This document shows, one piece after another, positions 45,913 through 58,488 of a stretch of DNA of 64,000 nucleotides; position 1 is the stretch's first letter, and each line of letters opens with the position of its first letter. The notes under the pieces are model-generated. The model ran no database searches, had not been told where the DNA came from, and saw nothing but the letters and a program-made list of their open reading frames with translations. A program made the position numbers and the translations under genes. The stretch comes from Paenibacillus sp. LS1 (lineage in GTDB: Bacteria > Bacillota > Bacilli > Paenibacillales > Paenibacillaceae). The stretch spans positions 434,001 to 498,000 of the forward strand of contig NZ_JAPDOE010000002.1 of NCBI RefSeq assembly GCF_026013365.1. The letters run 5' to 3'.

Positions 45913-47147
45913 ATGTTAAGCGAGCACACAATTAGAGTCATTAAATCTACAGTACCCGTACTTGAAGTCCACGGCGAAGCGATCACACGCCATTTCTATG
46001 AAACGATGTTTACGGCTCATCCGGAACTACTAAACATTTTTAATCACGCAAATCAGAAACAGGGACGACAGCAAGCCGCCCTCGCCAATATGGTATACAC
46101 CGCTGCCCTGCATATCGATAATCTGTCCTCCATCCTACCTACCGTCCGGCAAGTTGCACATAAACATCGCAGCCTAGGTATCGTTCCTGAGCAATATGCG
46201 ATTGTCGGCACCTATCTGCTGCAAGCCATCAAAGATGTGCTTGGAGACGCGGCAACGGATGAAATCATCACGGCGTGGGGCGAAGCCTACAATGTCATTG
46301 CAGACGCCTTTATCGGAATCGAACAGGACATGTATACGGAAGCGGAAAACCAGACGGGTGGCTGGGAAGGATTTCGTACCTTCAAAGTTGCCAAGAAAGT
46401 CCAGGAAAGTGAAATCATCACGTCCTTTTACCTCGTTCCAGACGACGGTCAGCCTATCGCCAGCTATAAACCTGGACAATACATTAGTATCAAAATCCAG
46501 CCAGAGGCACAGTCATTTACCCAGATTCGTCAGTATAGCCTTTCAGACACCCCGGGTAAACCCTACTATCGCATTTCCGTTAAGCGTGAGCTAGGTGGAT
46601 TAGAGCGCCCTAATGGAGTCATATCCACGTATCTCCACGATCACATTGAAGAAGGTAGTCAAGTGGAACTATCCGCTCCTGCTGGCGACTTCACGCTGGA
46701 TGCAGAGGATAAACGTCCTGTTGTGCTGCTTAGTGGCGGTGTTGGCTTAACGCCCATGATCAGTATGTTAAATACGCTGGTTCATTTGAACGAAAACCGT
46801 GCAATTACTTTTTACATGCAAGTCCGAATGGTCAATCTCACGCGTTCCGTGATCACGTGAACAGTCTGGCCGAACTTAATGAGAGCGTTAAAGCTTATTA
46901 TTGTTATACACAACCTGAGGTTGCTGATCATACGAGCAGTCATTTTCATAAGGAAGGTTACATGGATGCGGTCTGGCTTCGCCAAGTGATTGAGGAACTG
47001 GATGCCACCTATTATCTGTGCGGACCCGTTTCGTTCATGCGGTCAGTGTATACGGAGCTTCTGGCGCTTGGAGTTGCGGCAGACAACATTCATTATGAAT
47101 TTTTTGGGCCGAAAGCTAGTCTTTCTCCCGCACCCAAGAGTGTCTAG
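45913..47147 (+). pseudogene. hmp: Flavohemoprotein (nitric oxide dioxygenase) gene with one-base frameshift
   Basis: Two overlapping frames make one Hmp of about 411 residues. The first (45913-46860) has the globin domain (HTIRVIKSTVPVLEVHGEAI, the proximal-His segment VRQVAHKHRSLGI), FAD-binding RQYSLSD and NAD-binding LLSGGVGLTPMISML; it ends prematurely. The second frame continues as SHAFRDHVNSLAELNES, YLCGPVSFMR and FFGPKAS. The expected ITFYHASPNGQSHAF is restored by adding one C after TAC at 46813-46815, so a single base is missing there. Hmp oxidises NO to nitrate. It may be a true mutation or a sequencing error. The ATG at 45913 follows GGGAGGG. An Fnr site lies upstream, terminator downstream. 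Confidence 0.88.
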
Positions 47148-47305
47148 GTGTTCTGAGATTGTGAGATGTGATTATTGGGTTAACTTCCTAATGTATATAA
47201 GTGTATGGGTAAGCGTCCTATTATGGATGATTTATTAATATGACTTATTAAAGATGAAGAAGTTGTTCTCCAATTATCGAAAATGTGTAATATACAATAG
47301 ATTTG

Positions 47306-47350
47306 AAGGCACAGTCTGACATCTGTTGATGTTGGATTTGTGCCTTTTTC
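47306..47350 (+). terminator. Terminator of hmp
   Basis: AAGGCACA / TGTGCCTT arms with inner GACATC/GATGTT pairing, followed by TTTTTC on the plus strand. Confidence 0.85.
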
Positions 47351-47453
47351 TTGTCTGAATAGGTGCATGATTTGATCTAATACATGACATCCCCTATGAT
47401 GGAATGGATGTTATACATACTCGGTTATCCAATTGAAAGGAGTACGTCTAATC

Positions 47454-48686
47454 ATGAAAGCCGTAGGCGTCATTGTTGAATATAACCCCTTGCACAATGG
47501 GCATGTTTATCATTTGCAAGAAGCTCGGCGGCTAAGCGGCGCAGACGCCGTTGTTGCGGTTATGAGCGGCCCTTTTCTCCAGCGTGGCGAACCCGCCATC
47601 GTGGGTAAAAGGGCACGCACCGAGATGGCGCTGCACGCAGGCGCTGATCTGGTGCTTGAACTGCCGGTGGCGTACGCAGTACAACCGGCCGAGTGGTTTG
47701 CCTTCGGTGCGGTATCGCTGCTGCACCGCACCGGCATTGTGGACTCGCTCTGCTTCGGCAGCGAGTCCGGCGACCTGGACAGCCTGCAGCGCATTGCGCG
47801 CGTGCTGGCTGTGGAGCCCGCAGGGATGCGCGAGGACATCGCGCGCCGCCTGCGGGAAGGCGCCAGCTACCCCGCCGCGTACGCAGGCGCGGCGGCAGCG
47901 CTGGCGCCCGGCGGCGTCGATGCTCACGACGCCGCTGCACTGCTGGAGCAGCCCAACAATTCGCTTGGGCTGCACTACCTGATCGCGCTGCAACGACTTG
48001 GCAGCGCGATCCAGCCCTTTACGGCGGCGCGTACCGGTGCCGCGTATCATGAGGCGACGCCCGGGCCGGGGGCGATCGCAAGTGCCACAGCCGTCCGCCG
48101 CCTGCTGATGGCGGACGGACCCAATGCCGCCGCGCCATACGTGCCAGCGGCAACCCTTGCCATTCTGCATCGCGAATGGCAGGAAGGGCGCGCTCCCATA
48201 CACTGGGAGCGCTTTGCACAGCCGCTGTTGCACCTTGCGGCCACCCGCCGTGCCTCCGAGCTGGAACGCATCGCCGAAGTCACGGAAGGCCTGGAACACC
48301 GGCTGATCCGTACACTGGCTCAGCTCCCGGAGCCTTCAGTTGAAGCACTCCTAAATGCACTGAAGACCAAACGTTACACACGCACAAAGCTCCAGCGTAT
48401 GCTCGCCCACCTGCTCCTGAATCACACCAAAGCCGAGTGTTCACCAGAGCAATTGGCTGCCGGACCCGGATATCTCCGTGTACTTGGATTTAATGCTCAA
48501 GGGCAGAGTCTGCTTAAACAAATGAAGAAGACCGCGTCGCTTCCTGTTGTGCTGAAACCGTCGACGTTCACACACAATCAACTTGAACTGGATATCCAAG
48601 CTCAGGTTGCGTATGGGCTCGCTTGCGAGCATAGGGATACACGCAAGATGTTTAGTGATTACTATGAGTCTCCGGTGAGACTGTAA
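47454..48686 (+). CDS. tmcAL: tRNA(Met) cytidine acetate ligase TmcAL (YlbM family)
   Basis: A 410-residue nucleotidyltransferase-like protein. N-terminal VGVIVEYNPLHNGHVYHLQEA holds the HIGH-like nucleotide site; VMSGPFLQRGEPAIVGK and CFGSESGDL follow. The B. subtilis homologue makes N4-acetylcytidine at the elongator tRNA-Met wobble base using acetate and ATP. ATG 47454 has AAAGGAG eleven bases upstream. About 47530-48310 is strikingly GC-rich with Ala/Arg codons ending in G or C, unlike both gene ends and neighbours. It is placed as in B. subtilis (ylbL-ylbM-ylbN) but reads divergently from ylbN and ylbL with hmp inserted. Confidence 0.93.
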   Translation: MKAVGVIVEYNPLHNGHVYHLQEARRLSGADAVVAVMSGPFLQRGEPAIVGKRARTEMALHAGADLVLELPVAYAVQPAEWFAFGAVSLLHRTGIVDSLCFGSESGDLDSLQRIARVLAVEPAGMREDIARRLREGASYPAAYAGAAAALAPGGVDAHDAAALLEQPNNSLGLHYLIALQRLGSAIQPFTAARTGAAYHEATPGPGAIASATAVRRLLMADGPNAAAPYVPAATLAILHREWQEGRAPIHWERFAQPLLHLAATRRASELERIAEVTEGLEHRLIRTLAQLPEPSVEALLNALKTKRYTRTKLQRMLAHLLLNHTKAECSPEQLAAGPGYLRVLGFNAQGQSLLKQMKKTASLPVVLKPSTFTHNQLELDIQAQVAYGLACEHRDTRKMFSDYYESPVRL

Positions 48687-48783
48687 TCCGCTTTTGACCA
48701 AAAGGCTTCATCTCATTTAGAGCTTTTAATTTCCATCATTTAGGGATCATTGATTCTTAAATATTCGACACTCAACTGTACAA

Positions 48784-48836
48784 GTAAAAAAATCCCCTTG
48801 CTGCGCGCCGCTCAGGCACATCACAACAAGGGGATT
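48784..48836 (-). terminator. Terminator after ylbL
   Basis: AATCCCCTTG (48791-48800) and CAAGGGGATT (48827-48836) form a 10-bp stem with a 26-base loop; on the minus strand it is followed by seven T. It could also stop rightward transcripts from tmcAL. Confidence 0.8.
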
Positions 48837-49002
48837 CTCTTATCTTGATTCTTTGGGTTCACTTACACCCTTTGAATCTGCTGATACGCTCATTTCTCTT
48901 GATCACACTTCATTTCATTGCAATCCATACTTTCGATTTCAGCCATTCTTCTCAACGATCCGTTTCATCTCAACTCTATCTCTTTCCCGCCCGGTCATAG
49001 TC

Positions 49003-50043
49003 CTATGATTTCACGGACAAGGTTTTCAGATAAGCCAGCGCATCATCCACCGTGCTCACAGGCACAAGTTTCATTTTGGTGCCGATCTGTTTAGCCTTCG
49101 CTGCTGCTTCCTTATAATTATCCTTCGGCACGAAGAAGAACTCCGCTTCTTTTCGATCAGCGGCTACAATTTTGTGCACTACACCACCAATGGCACCCAC
49201 CACACCGTCCTTGGTTATGGTACCTGTACCCGCAATTCGATGCCCCTTGGTCAGATCTCCAGGTGTTAACTGGTTATAAATCTCCAAAGTAAACATCAAT
49301 CCGGCAGACGGACCACCAACCTGGGTATCGGTGAAGGAGATCTGTTTGTCCGGATCTTCCGCTTTCACCTTCTGAACCGCACCAATCATTACGCCGAGTC
49401 CCGGTCGGGTTTCACCCGTTTTACTGTCTTTTACCTGAATCAGCTTCACGTCCCGACTAATGGTCTCTCCACCACGTTCCAGTTGCATTTCGACCGTATC
49501 TCCGACCTTTTTATCTTTTAACTGGGCCGAAAGCACCGTATTATCCGGCGTAGCTGTTCCGTTCACTCCCAGAATAATATCGCCCGGAGCAATGTCTCCT
49601 TCCGGTTTTGGGTCTTCGGACAGTCCAAATACAAAGATATGTTCAGGTACAATGGAGTACGCAACGCCAGCCTGCTCATACGCAGCCTCCATTGCGGAGG
49701 ATTGCGAGTCACTCATGAACCATACTTGTTCGGCAGAGTATTCCGCTTCGCTTTTGCCGCGCAGTCGGTCTTCCTTTTTATCCACTTGAGCATTTTGATT
49801 GAACAGAGAGGTTCCTAGCAAAAACACATTGGCATACGTTGCCGACACAGTCGTCATCATAAATACACCGCGTTCATCCTGGTCCCCACCCTTAACGGTT
49901 ACCATTGGTTTTACTTCATCTGCACTGCCAGGCATATATATGATATACGGCGTTGGCATGTACACGGCAACATAGACGACCAGAGCCACCACGATCACAA
50001 AGATCGAAGCTCTGAATCCGCCAGATTTACGAATCCGATTCAT
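49003..50043 (-). CDS. SepM/YlbL-type PDZ-Lon serine protease
   Basis: A 346-residue membrane-anchored protease. One N-terminal helix (ASIFVIVVALVVYVAVYMP) is followed by an extracytoplasmic domain, a PDZ domain (DIAPGDIILGVNGTATPDN) and a Lon-type catalytic domain with Ser in TQVGGPSAGLMFTLE and Lys in GGVVHKIVAADR. Homologues process signalling peptides or help clear the cell-division inhibitor YneA. In B. subtilis it lies beside ylbM as here. Complete. Confidence 0.93.
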   Translation of the reverse strand: MNRIRKSGGFRASIFVIVVALVVYVAVYMPTPYIIYMPGSADEVKPMVTVKGGDQDERGVFMMTTVSATYANVFLLGTSLFNQNAQVDKKEDRLRGKSEAEYSAEQVWFMSDSQSSAMEAAYEQAGVAYSIVPEHIFVFGLSEDPKPEGDIAPGDIILGVNGTATPDNTVLSAQLKDKKVGDTVEMQLERGGETISRDVKLIQVKDSKTGETRPGLGVMIGAVQKVKAEDPDKQISFTDTQVGGPSAGLMFTLEIYNQLTPGDLTKGHRIAGTGTITKDGVVGAIGGVVHKIVAADRKEAEFFFVPKDNYKEAAAKAKQIGTKMKLVPVSTVDDALAYLKTLSVKS

Positions 50044-50236
50044 CGCATGAGCCTCCGTTCTTTGTATCTCTATATAAGCTGAACTCTACACTAATTAGTG
50101 ATCGCAATGCCACCTTTTGAATACTTCCATTCTCCGGTTAGGTTTGGCTCTCTTTGTCATGCAGATACTCAGCTCATCTTGTTTAATATTTATTTCAAGT
50201 CTAACACTCTGGTCCCTGTGCATACAATGGTACAGG

Positions 50237-50337
50237 CCGGATAGGCCACTGTATACCATAGCCTGTCCGGTCAAGGCCGAACCGCCCTTGAGGCGTCATT
50301 CGGCCGTCCATAACGATTCAGATGCCGAATCGGCGTT
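50237..50337 (+). promoter_or_regulatory. Three consecutive hairpins in the ylbJ leader
   Basis: CCGGATAGGC (50237-50246) pairs with GCCTGTCCGG (50261-50270); GGCCGAA (50275-50281) with TTCGGCC (50299-50305), with an inner CGCC/GGCG; and AACGATTC (50312-50319) with GAATCGGCGTT (50327-50337, one bulge). No T-run follows. The ribosome site starts at about 50346, so folding could affect translation. Confidence 0.45.
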
Positions 50338-50357
50338 ATTTGATATGAGGTGAAACG

Positions 50358-51695
50358 ATGACAATACAGAGCGAGGTTAGAGACTCTGGCCCGTTACGAA
50401 CGATACTTCTAAGTACCGGCGCTTTAGCACTGGTCATTGCAGTAGTTGCTTCCCCCAAAGAAGCGTTTGATGCCTCTATTCAAGGTCTGGATATATGGTG
50501 GAAAATCATCTTCCCTGCCATGCTTCCGTTCCTGATGTTATCCCAAATGCTCACTGCGTTTGGCTTCACCCACGCGATGGGTGCCTTGCTCGGACCACTA
50601 ATGCAACGCTGGTTCAGACTTCCAGGCAGCGCTGGGCTCGCTATCGCTGTTGGCATGTGCGGCGGATTCCCCGCAGGAGCAGATGCAGTATCCCGTTTAT
50701 TTCAGGATAGACAAATTACCGCCAAGCAGGCGGTTGTCCTTGCAGCAGCAGCTCATTTTGCCAATCCAATGATGATTATCCTGGTCGTTGGTGCTGCTTT
50801 TCTTCACCAGCCTGCTGCCGGATATTTCCTCTTAGTGGTTCACTGGATCAGCGGCTGGATTGCTGCCATTTTTGCCGTGCGTCTCCTGCCTGCACCGGGT
50901 AACCAGAAAGATCGGGTTGGTTCGACAGCCCTCCAAGCGGATAACAGTTCTCGTGGTTCGCAGACTGCAAGTCCTGCAAGTTCCACAAGTCGCTCATCTG
51001 TCCCCCACCACTCTAAGATCAAACGACGCAGCATATGGTCTGATATGATGATTGCAGCCAGGGAAGCCCATAGTCGTGATGGAAGAGGGTTTGGCAAACT
51101 GTTAGGTGACACCGTATCCCAGGCTGTGCAGACCTTGATGATGACCGGAGGATACATGATCGGTTTTGCCGTATTTATCCGGCTACTCTCCCTTTATGTG
51201 ACTCCTGGTTCTTCTGCTGCGCTGTGGCCGGCCTTTTTGGAGCTTCATTTGGGCACCTACCATTTGAGCCAAACTTCGCTTACACCTGCCCTGCTGATGT
51301 CCCTGCTTGCAGCTGTTTTGGGATGGGGCGGTCTATGCTCCCATCTGCAAGTCTCTGCTGTCCTGAAAGGAACTGGACCCGACAGCAAATCCATGTTGTA
51401 TTTTGCCGGAGTTCGCCTGACTCATGGGATCATCGCCTTTATTATCAGTCTGTTCCTCTGGATGCCGTTCAGCCAATATAGCACACAAGCCTGGACCACA
51501 TTACAGACGAATGCAGACCAGGACCTGTCAACACCATTCAGTTGGCTCTTCATACATAATCCAGGCAACACATACACGATTAACGCCATATGGAGCGCCT
51601 TCCCTGCTGCCTGCATGGGTCTAGCGTTACTTCTTGCAATTATGATTAGTCTATCAGGTCTTACCTTCTGGTTTAACCGCCGGTTTTCTCGCTGA
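50358..51695 (+). CDS. ylbJ: Sporulation integral membrane protein YlbJ
   Basis: A 445-residue polytopic membrane protein with Gate-type domains. Conserved parts are [52 protein letters not shown] and [16 protein letters not shown] hydrophilic Ser/Gln-rich loop (about residues 185-225) separates two membrane halves. YlbJ is needed for spore formation (made in the mother cell), supporting a sporulating organism. GAGGTG lies seven bases before the ATG. Its 3' end overlaps convergent coaD by 23 bases. Confidence 0.94.
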   Translation: MTIQSEVRDSGPLRTILLSTGALALVIAVVASPKEAFDASIQGLDIWWKIIFPAMLPFLMLSQMLTAFGFTHAMGALLGPLMQRWFRLPGSAGLAIAVGMCGGFPAGADAVSRLFQDRQITAKQAVVLAAAAHFANPMMIILVVGAAFLHQPAAGYFLLVVHWISGWIAAIFAVRLLPAPGNQKDRVGSTALQADNSSRGSQTASPASSTSRSSVPHHSKIKRRSIWSDMMIAAREAHSRDGRGFGKLLGDTVSQAVQTLMMTGGYMIGFAVFIRLLSLYVTPGSSAALWPAFLELHLGTYHLSQTSLTPALLMSLLAAVLGWGGLCSHLQVSAVLKGTGPDSKSMLYFAGVRLTHGIIAFIISLFLWMPFSQYSTQAWTTLQTNADQDLSTPFSWLFIHNPGNTYTINAIWSAFPAACMGLALLLAIMISLSGLTFWFNRRFSR

Positions 51696-52188
51696 TTTTC
51701 TGACGGAGCGCAGCTTCCACTTCAGGTGATACAAGATCTGTTACATCTCCATGATAATGAGCGATTTCTTTGACGATGCTGGAACTTAAATAGGAATACT
51801 TTGGATTCGTCATCATAAATATCGTTTCCGCATCCGGATTCAACTTGCTGTTGGTCGATGCCAATTGCAGCTCGTATTCAAAATCAGTTACTGAGCGTAT
51901 ACCGCGAACGATAACCTGTGCTTCCTTTTGCCGGACATAATTGGCCGTCAGATCACGGAAACTGTCCACCTCCACATTTGGTAGATGGCGGGTTACTTCC
52001 GTGATCAGTTCCTTGCGTTCCTCCACCGTAAACAGCGGATTTTTGCTCATATTGTTCAACACAGCCACAATGACGCGATCAAATTGCTTCGACGCTCTGG
52101 CGATAATATCGAGATGCCCCATCGTTACGGGATCAAAACTTCCAGGATATACGGCGATCCGTTCCTGTCGATGTATCATTTCAGTCAT
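51673..52188 (-). CDS. coaD: Phosphopantetheine adenylyltransferase CoaD
   Basis: A 171-residue nucleotidyltransferase. The HxGH motif is in [18 protein letters not shown] and the ISSS-type motif reads [20 protein letters not shown]. It makes dephospho-CoA. The open frame continues 52 codons upstream inside rsmD, but GAGGAGG six bases before ATG 52188 fixes the start, overlapping rsmD by eight bases. Confidence 0.97.
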   Translation of the reverse strand: MTEMIHRQERIAVYPGSFDPVTMGHLDIIARASKQFDRVIVAVLNNMSKNPLFTVEERKELITEVTRHLPNVEVDSFRDLTANYVRQKEAQVIVRGIRSVTDFEYELQLASTNSKLNPDAETIFMMTNPKYSYLSSSIVKEIAHYHGDVTDLVSPEVEAALRQKISEKTGG

Positions 52189-52789
52189 GAGGAGCCTCCT
52201 CTTCCGGTGTAATGGATTCTCCATCTTCAACTGTTTCAGGCGCATAATAATAGATGGATACTGCCGTCTCCCCATACAAAGCCTTGCGCGTTTGTTCAAA
52301 CGGGCCGAATTGCTCAGGGTAATCATGTTTGGATTCATATTCAAGCACGATGGTTGCTTCGGGTTCCAGAAGTTCCAGTTCGTGCATGGTTAACATCAAC
52401 TCGTGCCCGTTCTTCATGCGATATGGCGGGTCCAGAAACACCAGATCAAACGTTGTGCCTCGCTTGGCGAGTGCCTTCAATGCTCGACCTGCATCATTAC
52501 GATATACGGCCGCCTGGTCTTCCAGCTTGGTTGCCTTCAGATTCATGCGGATGACTTCAATACTTTTCGATTCCAAATCAACAAAAACAGCCTTGTCCAT
52601 GCCGCGGCTCAGCGCCTCAATACCGAGACCTCCACTGCCTGCAAACAGATCCAATGCTGTGCCGCCCTCAAAATAAGGACCAACCATGCTAAATAACGCT
52701 TCCTTCACCTTGTCGGTGGTTGGCCGCGTACCTGTGCCAGGAACAGCCTTCAGCGGCCTGCCTTTTGCACTCCCAGATACCACTCTCAC
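52181..52789 (-). CDS. rsmD: 16S rRNA (guanine-966-N2)-methyltransferase RsmD
   Basis: A 202-residue methyltransferase: [37 protein letters not shown] site [19 protein letters not shown] and catalytic [11 protein letters not shown]. It methylates 16S rRNA in the 30S head. The last 20 residues are acidic and extend past the usual end. Coupled to coaD, as in most Firmicutes. Confidence 0.96.
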   Translation of the reverse strand: MRVVSGSAKGRPLKAVPGTGTRPTTDKVKEALFSMVGPYFEGGTALDLFAGSGGLGIEALSRGMDKAVFVDLESKSIEVIRMNLKATKLEDQAAVYRNDAGRALKALAKRGTTFDLVFLDPPYRMKNGHELMLTMHELELLEPEATIVLEYESKHDYPEQFGPFEQTRKALYGETAVSIYYYAPETVEDGESITPEEEAPHD

Positions 52790-53034
52790 TGACGAGTCAC
52801 CTTTTCTTTATGTAAGTTTAATGATAAAGCTATCGTACCACACTCGGGTTCAGTTTGAAAAATGTTCGGTCTTCATTTCCCTTGGAAAATTGTTGACGAA
52901 TTGTTGACGCATATGTATAAAAAGGAAACAATCAGGCGATTCTATAATTATCGACATCACAAGTGTCGTAGACAACCGCGGAGAAGACTTACGTTTCCCC
53001 ATAAGCTCTTCGTCCGGTTTCTCCTCTCCCATGA

Positions 53035-53065
53035 AAAAGAAGCTCTCGAAAGAGGGCTTCTTTTT
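53035..53065 (-). terminator. Bidirectional terminator after the 53.1-kb unknown gene
   Basis: AAAAGAAGCCCTC / GAGAGCTTCTTTT stem around a tetraloop, followed by T-runs on both strands; 25 bases past the stop at 53090. Confidence 0.85.
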
Positions 53066-53089
53066 GTTGTTTATGTTTTATTTATTATG

Positions 53090-53524
53090 TTAATTATATT
53101 TTTCTTCAAATTCACTTATTTCGGCTTCCTCTTCGGTCTGCAACCATCCAATCTCCCTCAGCCACATGCCCATATCTGCGATAAATTCATTCACGTTTAG
53201 ATGTTCAATCTTGTATTTCTGAAGCTTCTCACTCAAAAAAGAATAAAACTCATGGCTTAACACATACCGTTGTTTGCTTTTGCTTAATGTCTTATACTGG
53301 TCCTCGCTGACCACCAGATCAAAATAGATGACATTCTCCTTCTTCACATGCCTGACCGTGGACCTTCTCTCATATTCCCCAGGGAGACACCTGAAAACAA
53401 AGAATAGTTCAATATCAACTACTTGATATTTACTTTCTACTTGATCAAAAACAGACTGCAACTCATCCGAAAGATTGGCAACCTGCGTTAAACCTGAAGT
53501 GTCAGTTGATCGGCCCAGAATCAT
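53090..53524 (-). CDS. Protein of unknown function (144 residues)
   Basis: Not recognised. It is acidic, without membrane segments, and has no obvious motif: a central ELFFVFRCLPGEYERRSTVR strand region, NVIYFDLVVSEDQYKTLSKS, and a C-terminal helix MGMWLREIGWLQTEEEAE. Organisation and size resemble small immunity-type proteins, but no family can be named. ATG 53522-53524 follows AAGGAGGAG by seven bases; a GTG one codon earlier is less likely. It follows the small membrane protein gene below by 45 bases, likely in the same unit. Confidence 0.7.
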   Translation of the reverse strand: MILGRSTDTSGLTQVANLSDELQSVFDQVESKYQVVDIELFFVFRCLPGEYERRSTVRHVKKENVIYFDLVVSEDQYKTLSKSKQRYVLSHEFYSFLSEKLQKYKIEHLNVNEFIADMGMWLREIGWLQTEEEAEISEFEEKYN

Positions 53525-53568
53525 CACTAAACTCCTCCTTGTTCATTACCCCAACTCAAGAAGCTATA

Positions 53569-53850
53569 CTAATTCATCTCTCGATGCTTCCGATTAGATC
53601 TTCGCAAATTGATCAATGGAATGATAAGTACAATAACCGGCAAGAGAAGATTTATTGAACCATTCTTAATCATCATGAAGGCAATAAACAGCACGGCGAG
53701 CCAAGTCATAATCTCCGTCATTTCATATTTGGTTAGTGTAAGCTTGAATGCTTTTCTCGAAATGAAACGAATCAAGAAATAAGCGATCAAGCTATAGAAC
53801 AGAATCATTCCCAAAATTGCAACAGTGATTATGAGGTACATATCCACCAT
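53569..53850 (-). CDS. Small membrane protein of unknown function
   Basis: 93 residues with two or three membrane segments: YLIITVAILGMILFYSLIAY at the N-terminus, TWLAVLFIAFMMI, and LLLPVIVLIIPLI, then a basic tail (NLRRSNRKHREMN). No family recognised. GGGTGAG lies six bases before the ATG. Probably co-transcribed with the 144-residue gene. Confidence 0.68.
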   Translation of the reverse strand: MVDMYLIITVAILGMILFYSLIAYFLIRFISRKAFKLTLTKYEMTEIMTWLAVLFIAFMMIKNGSINLLLPVIVLIIPLINLRRSNRKHREMN

Positions 53851-53958
53851 AAAAATCTCACCCGACCCTTATATCATTTCCTTAATTTTACCATATAAGC
53901 AATAGGGTGTCATTCCTAATTCCAAACCAGTACTTCTTCAAGACTGGCGAATTACGCT

Positions 53959-54264
53959 TTACTTCTCTTCAACAACAATCGTTGCATTATAGATCACGAC
54001 ACGTTTCCCATTGAGATCGAATAATACTTTATTGCCGTATTCCGTATCTTCCACGTCAATTTTGCCATCATAGGTCTGAATCAATTCACCATTATTACTG
54101 TACACTTTAACAACCCGCTCCAGGCCACCCGAGTTATTGGACCTCATTGTTTTGAGTGCTCGTTCACCTGAAGCGGTATTGAAATACCATATGAAACATC
54201 CAACAATGATGCCCAAGAAGACTAATACCGTCACCCATATACCTGTCTTTGCTTTTTTACTCAC
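53959..54264 (-). CDS. Membrane-anchored protein of unknown function
   Basis: 101 residues from GTG 54262-54264 (GGGGGG six bases upstream; the frame continues 12 codons to an ATG lacking a site). A single N-terminal membrane helix (GIWVTVLVFLGIIVGCFIWYF) is followed by an outer domain of beta character: GGLERVVKVYSNNGELIQTY, YDGKIDVEDTEYGNKVLFDL, GKRVVIYNATIVV. Small proteins of this pattern occur in Firmicute accessory regions. No name is proposed. Confidence 0.72.
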   Translation of the reverse strand: MSKKAKTGIWVTVLVFLGIIVGCFIWYFNTASGERALKTMRSNNSGGLERVVKVYSNNGELIQTYDGKIDVEDTEYGNKVLFDLNGKRVVIYNATIVVEEK

Positions 54265-54372
54265 CTTGAACCCCCCTCTTATGTTTCCTGTCTTGTACAT
54301 TACGACACCGGAGAGAGAACGGTTTCATAGATCACACCCAAAGGTATTAACAACCCACTCGCTCATTGATAC

Positions 54373-54409
54373 AAAAAAACAGAGGCCTCCGATAAGCGAA
54401 GACCTCTGT
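54373..54409 (-). terminator. Terminator of lacZ
   Basis: ACAGAGG / CCTCTGT arms around a 17-base loop, followed on the minus strand by seven T; about 40 bases after the lacZ stop. Confidence 0.85.
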
Positions 54410-54450
54410 TCTATAATCAATATATTCTTTATTCTGTACGATTCTTTTAT

Positions 54451-57513
<3,063 letters not shown>

Positions 57514-57573
57514 TTAAAACGTTATAGTTTGACTTATTCAAGGTTTCATCTGGATTTCCTTTTTGCTTTACAT

Positions 57574-57613
57574 AAACAAAAAAGACAGAGGTACGCCATA
57601 ACTGGCGTCCTCT
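57574..57613 (-). terminator. Terminator between the permease operon and lacZ
   Basis: AGAGGACGCCAGT pairs with ACTGGCG-type ATGGCGTACCTCT, followed by TTTTTTG on the minus strand. It may reduce read-through into lacZ, which could have its own promoter. Confidence 0.8.
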
Positions 57614-57657
57614 CTTCTTTCCTGCACCCGTCATTCGCACGGATTATGCTGTTTTCA

Positions 57658-58488
57658 TTACTTCACGGAACCTACCATACCTGCAACAAAATGTTTCTGC
57701 ATGATGAAGAATACGATTGCTGTAGGTAGTGTTGCAATCACGATCGCTGTCATTATCACTCCGTAATCCGGAGAATAACCAGCACCAAGATTCGAGATCA
57801 ACAATGGAATCGTTTGTTGGTCAGGCGTTTGCAATACAATGAGTGGCCACAGATAGTTGTTCCAGCTACTCATGAATGTAATGATTGCTGCCGCTGCATA
57901 TGTTGTTTTCATGGTTGGCATATAGATCTTCAAGAAGATGCCGAGTTCACTCAACCCATCAATACGTCCAGCTTCCAGCAAGTCTTTCGGGAACATTTTG
58001 GTGTTCTGACGGAAGAAGAAGATCAGGAACGCTGTTGCGATGGTTGGCAGGATAACCGCTGCCATCGTGTTGATTCCGATAACTGGTGCTACTCCCGAGA
58101 TGGTTGCGAACATACGATACAGTGGTACCATGATCGCTGCAAACGGGATCATCATGGATAACAACAGGATATTAAACACGATATCACGGGACTTCGTGCG
58201 ATATACCTCGAAGCCATAACCTGCCATGGAACCAATAAACAGTGCCAAGACAGTGGAGATTACAGAGATAATCGCCGAGTTTCCGAGAGCCTGTACCAGA
58301 TTTGTCGAATCAATCAGTTTGTTGAAGTTATCAATGAAAGCTGAACCGGGCAGCAGTCTACCCTTGGTTACATCGACTGATGCATTTGTTGAACTGACCA
58401 GCATCCAGAAGAAAGGGAAAATGGATACAAAGGCGACGATGGATAGGAACACATAAGTGAAAATCCGTTTTGCTTTAGCTTTAGCCAT
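57658..58488 (-). CDS. Sugar ABC transporter permease (MalG type)
   Basis: A 276-residue permease with six membrane helices (IFTYVFLSIVAFVSIFPFFW first) and the cytoplasmic EAA loop EAGRIDGLSELGIFLKIYMP that contacts the ATPase. The start MAKAKAKRIFTY has AGGTGA nine bases upstream and overlaps the preceding permease by eight bases. No ATPase gene is in the cluster; a shared MsmX-type ATPase is usual for such systems. Confidence 0.93.
   Translation of the reverse strand: MAKAKAKRIFTYVFLSIVAFVSIFPFFWMLVSSTNASVDVTKGRLLPGSAFIDNFNKLIDSTNLVQALGNSAIISVISTVLALFIGSMAGYGFEVYRTKSRDIVFNILLLSMMIPFAAIMVPLYRMFATISGVAPVIGINTMAAVILPTIATAFLIFFFRQNTKMFPKDLLEAGRIDGLSELGIFLKIYMPTMKTTYAAAAIITFMSSWNNYLWPLIVLQTPDQQTIPLLISNLGAGYSPDYGVIMTAIVIATLPTAIVFFIMQKHFVAGMVGSVK

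Noticed and set aside
47532..48299. 255-codon minus-strand frame
   Set aside because: Antisense to the GC-rich part of tmcAL, with no family resemblance; produced by low stop-codon density.
50117..50353. 78-codon plus-strand frame before ylbJ
   Set aside because: It begins at a TTG without a ribosome site and runs through the three hairpins of the ylbJ leader.
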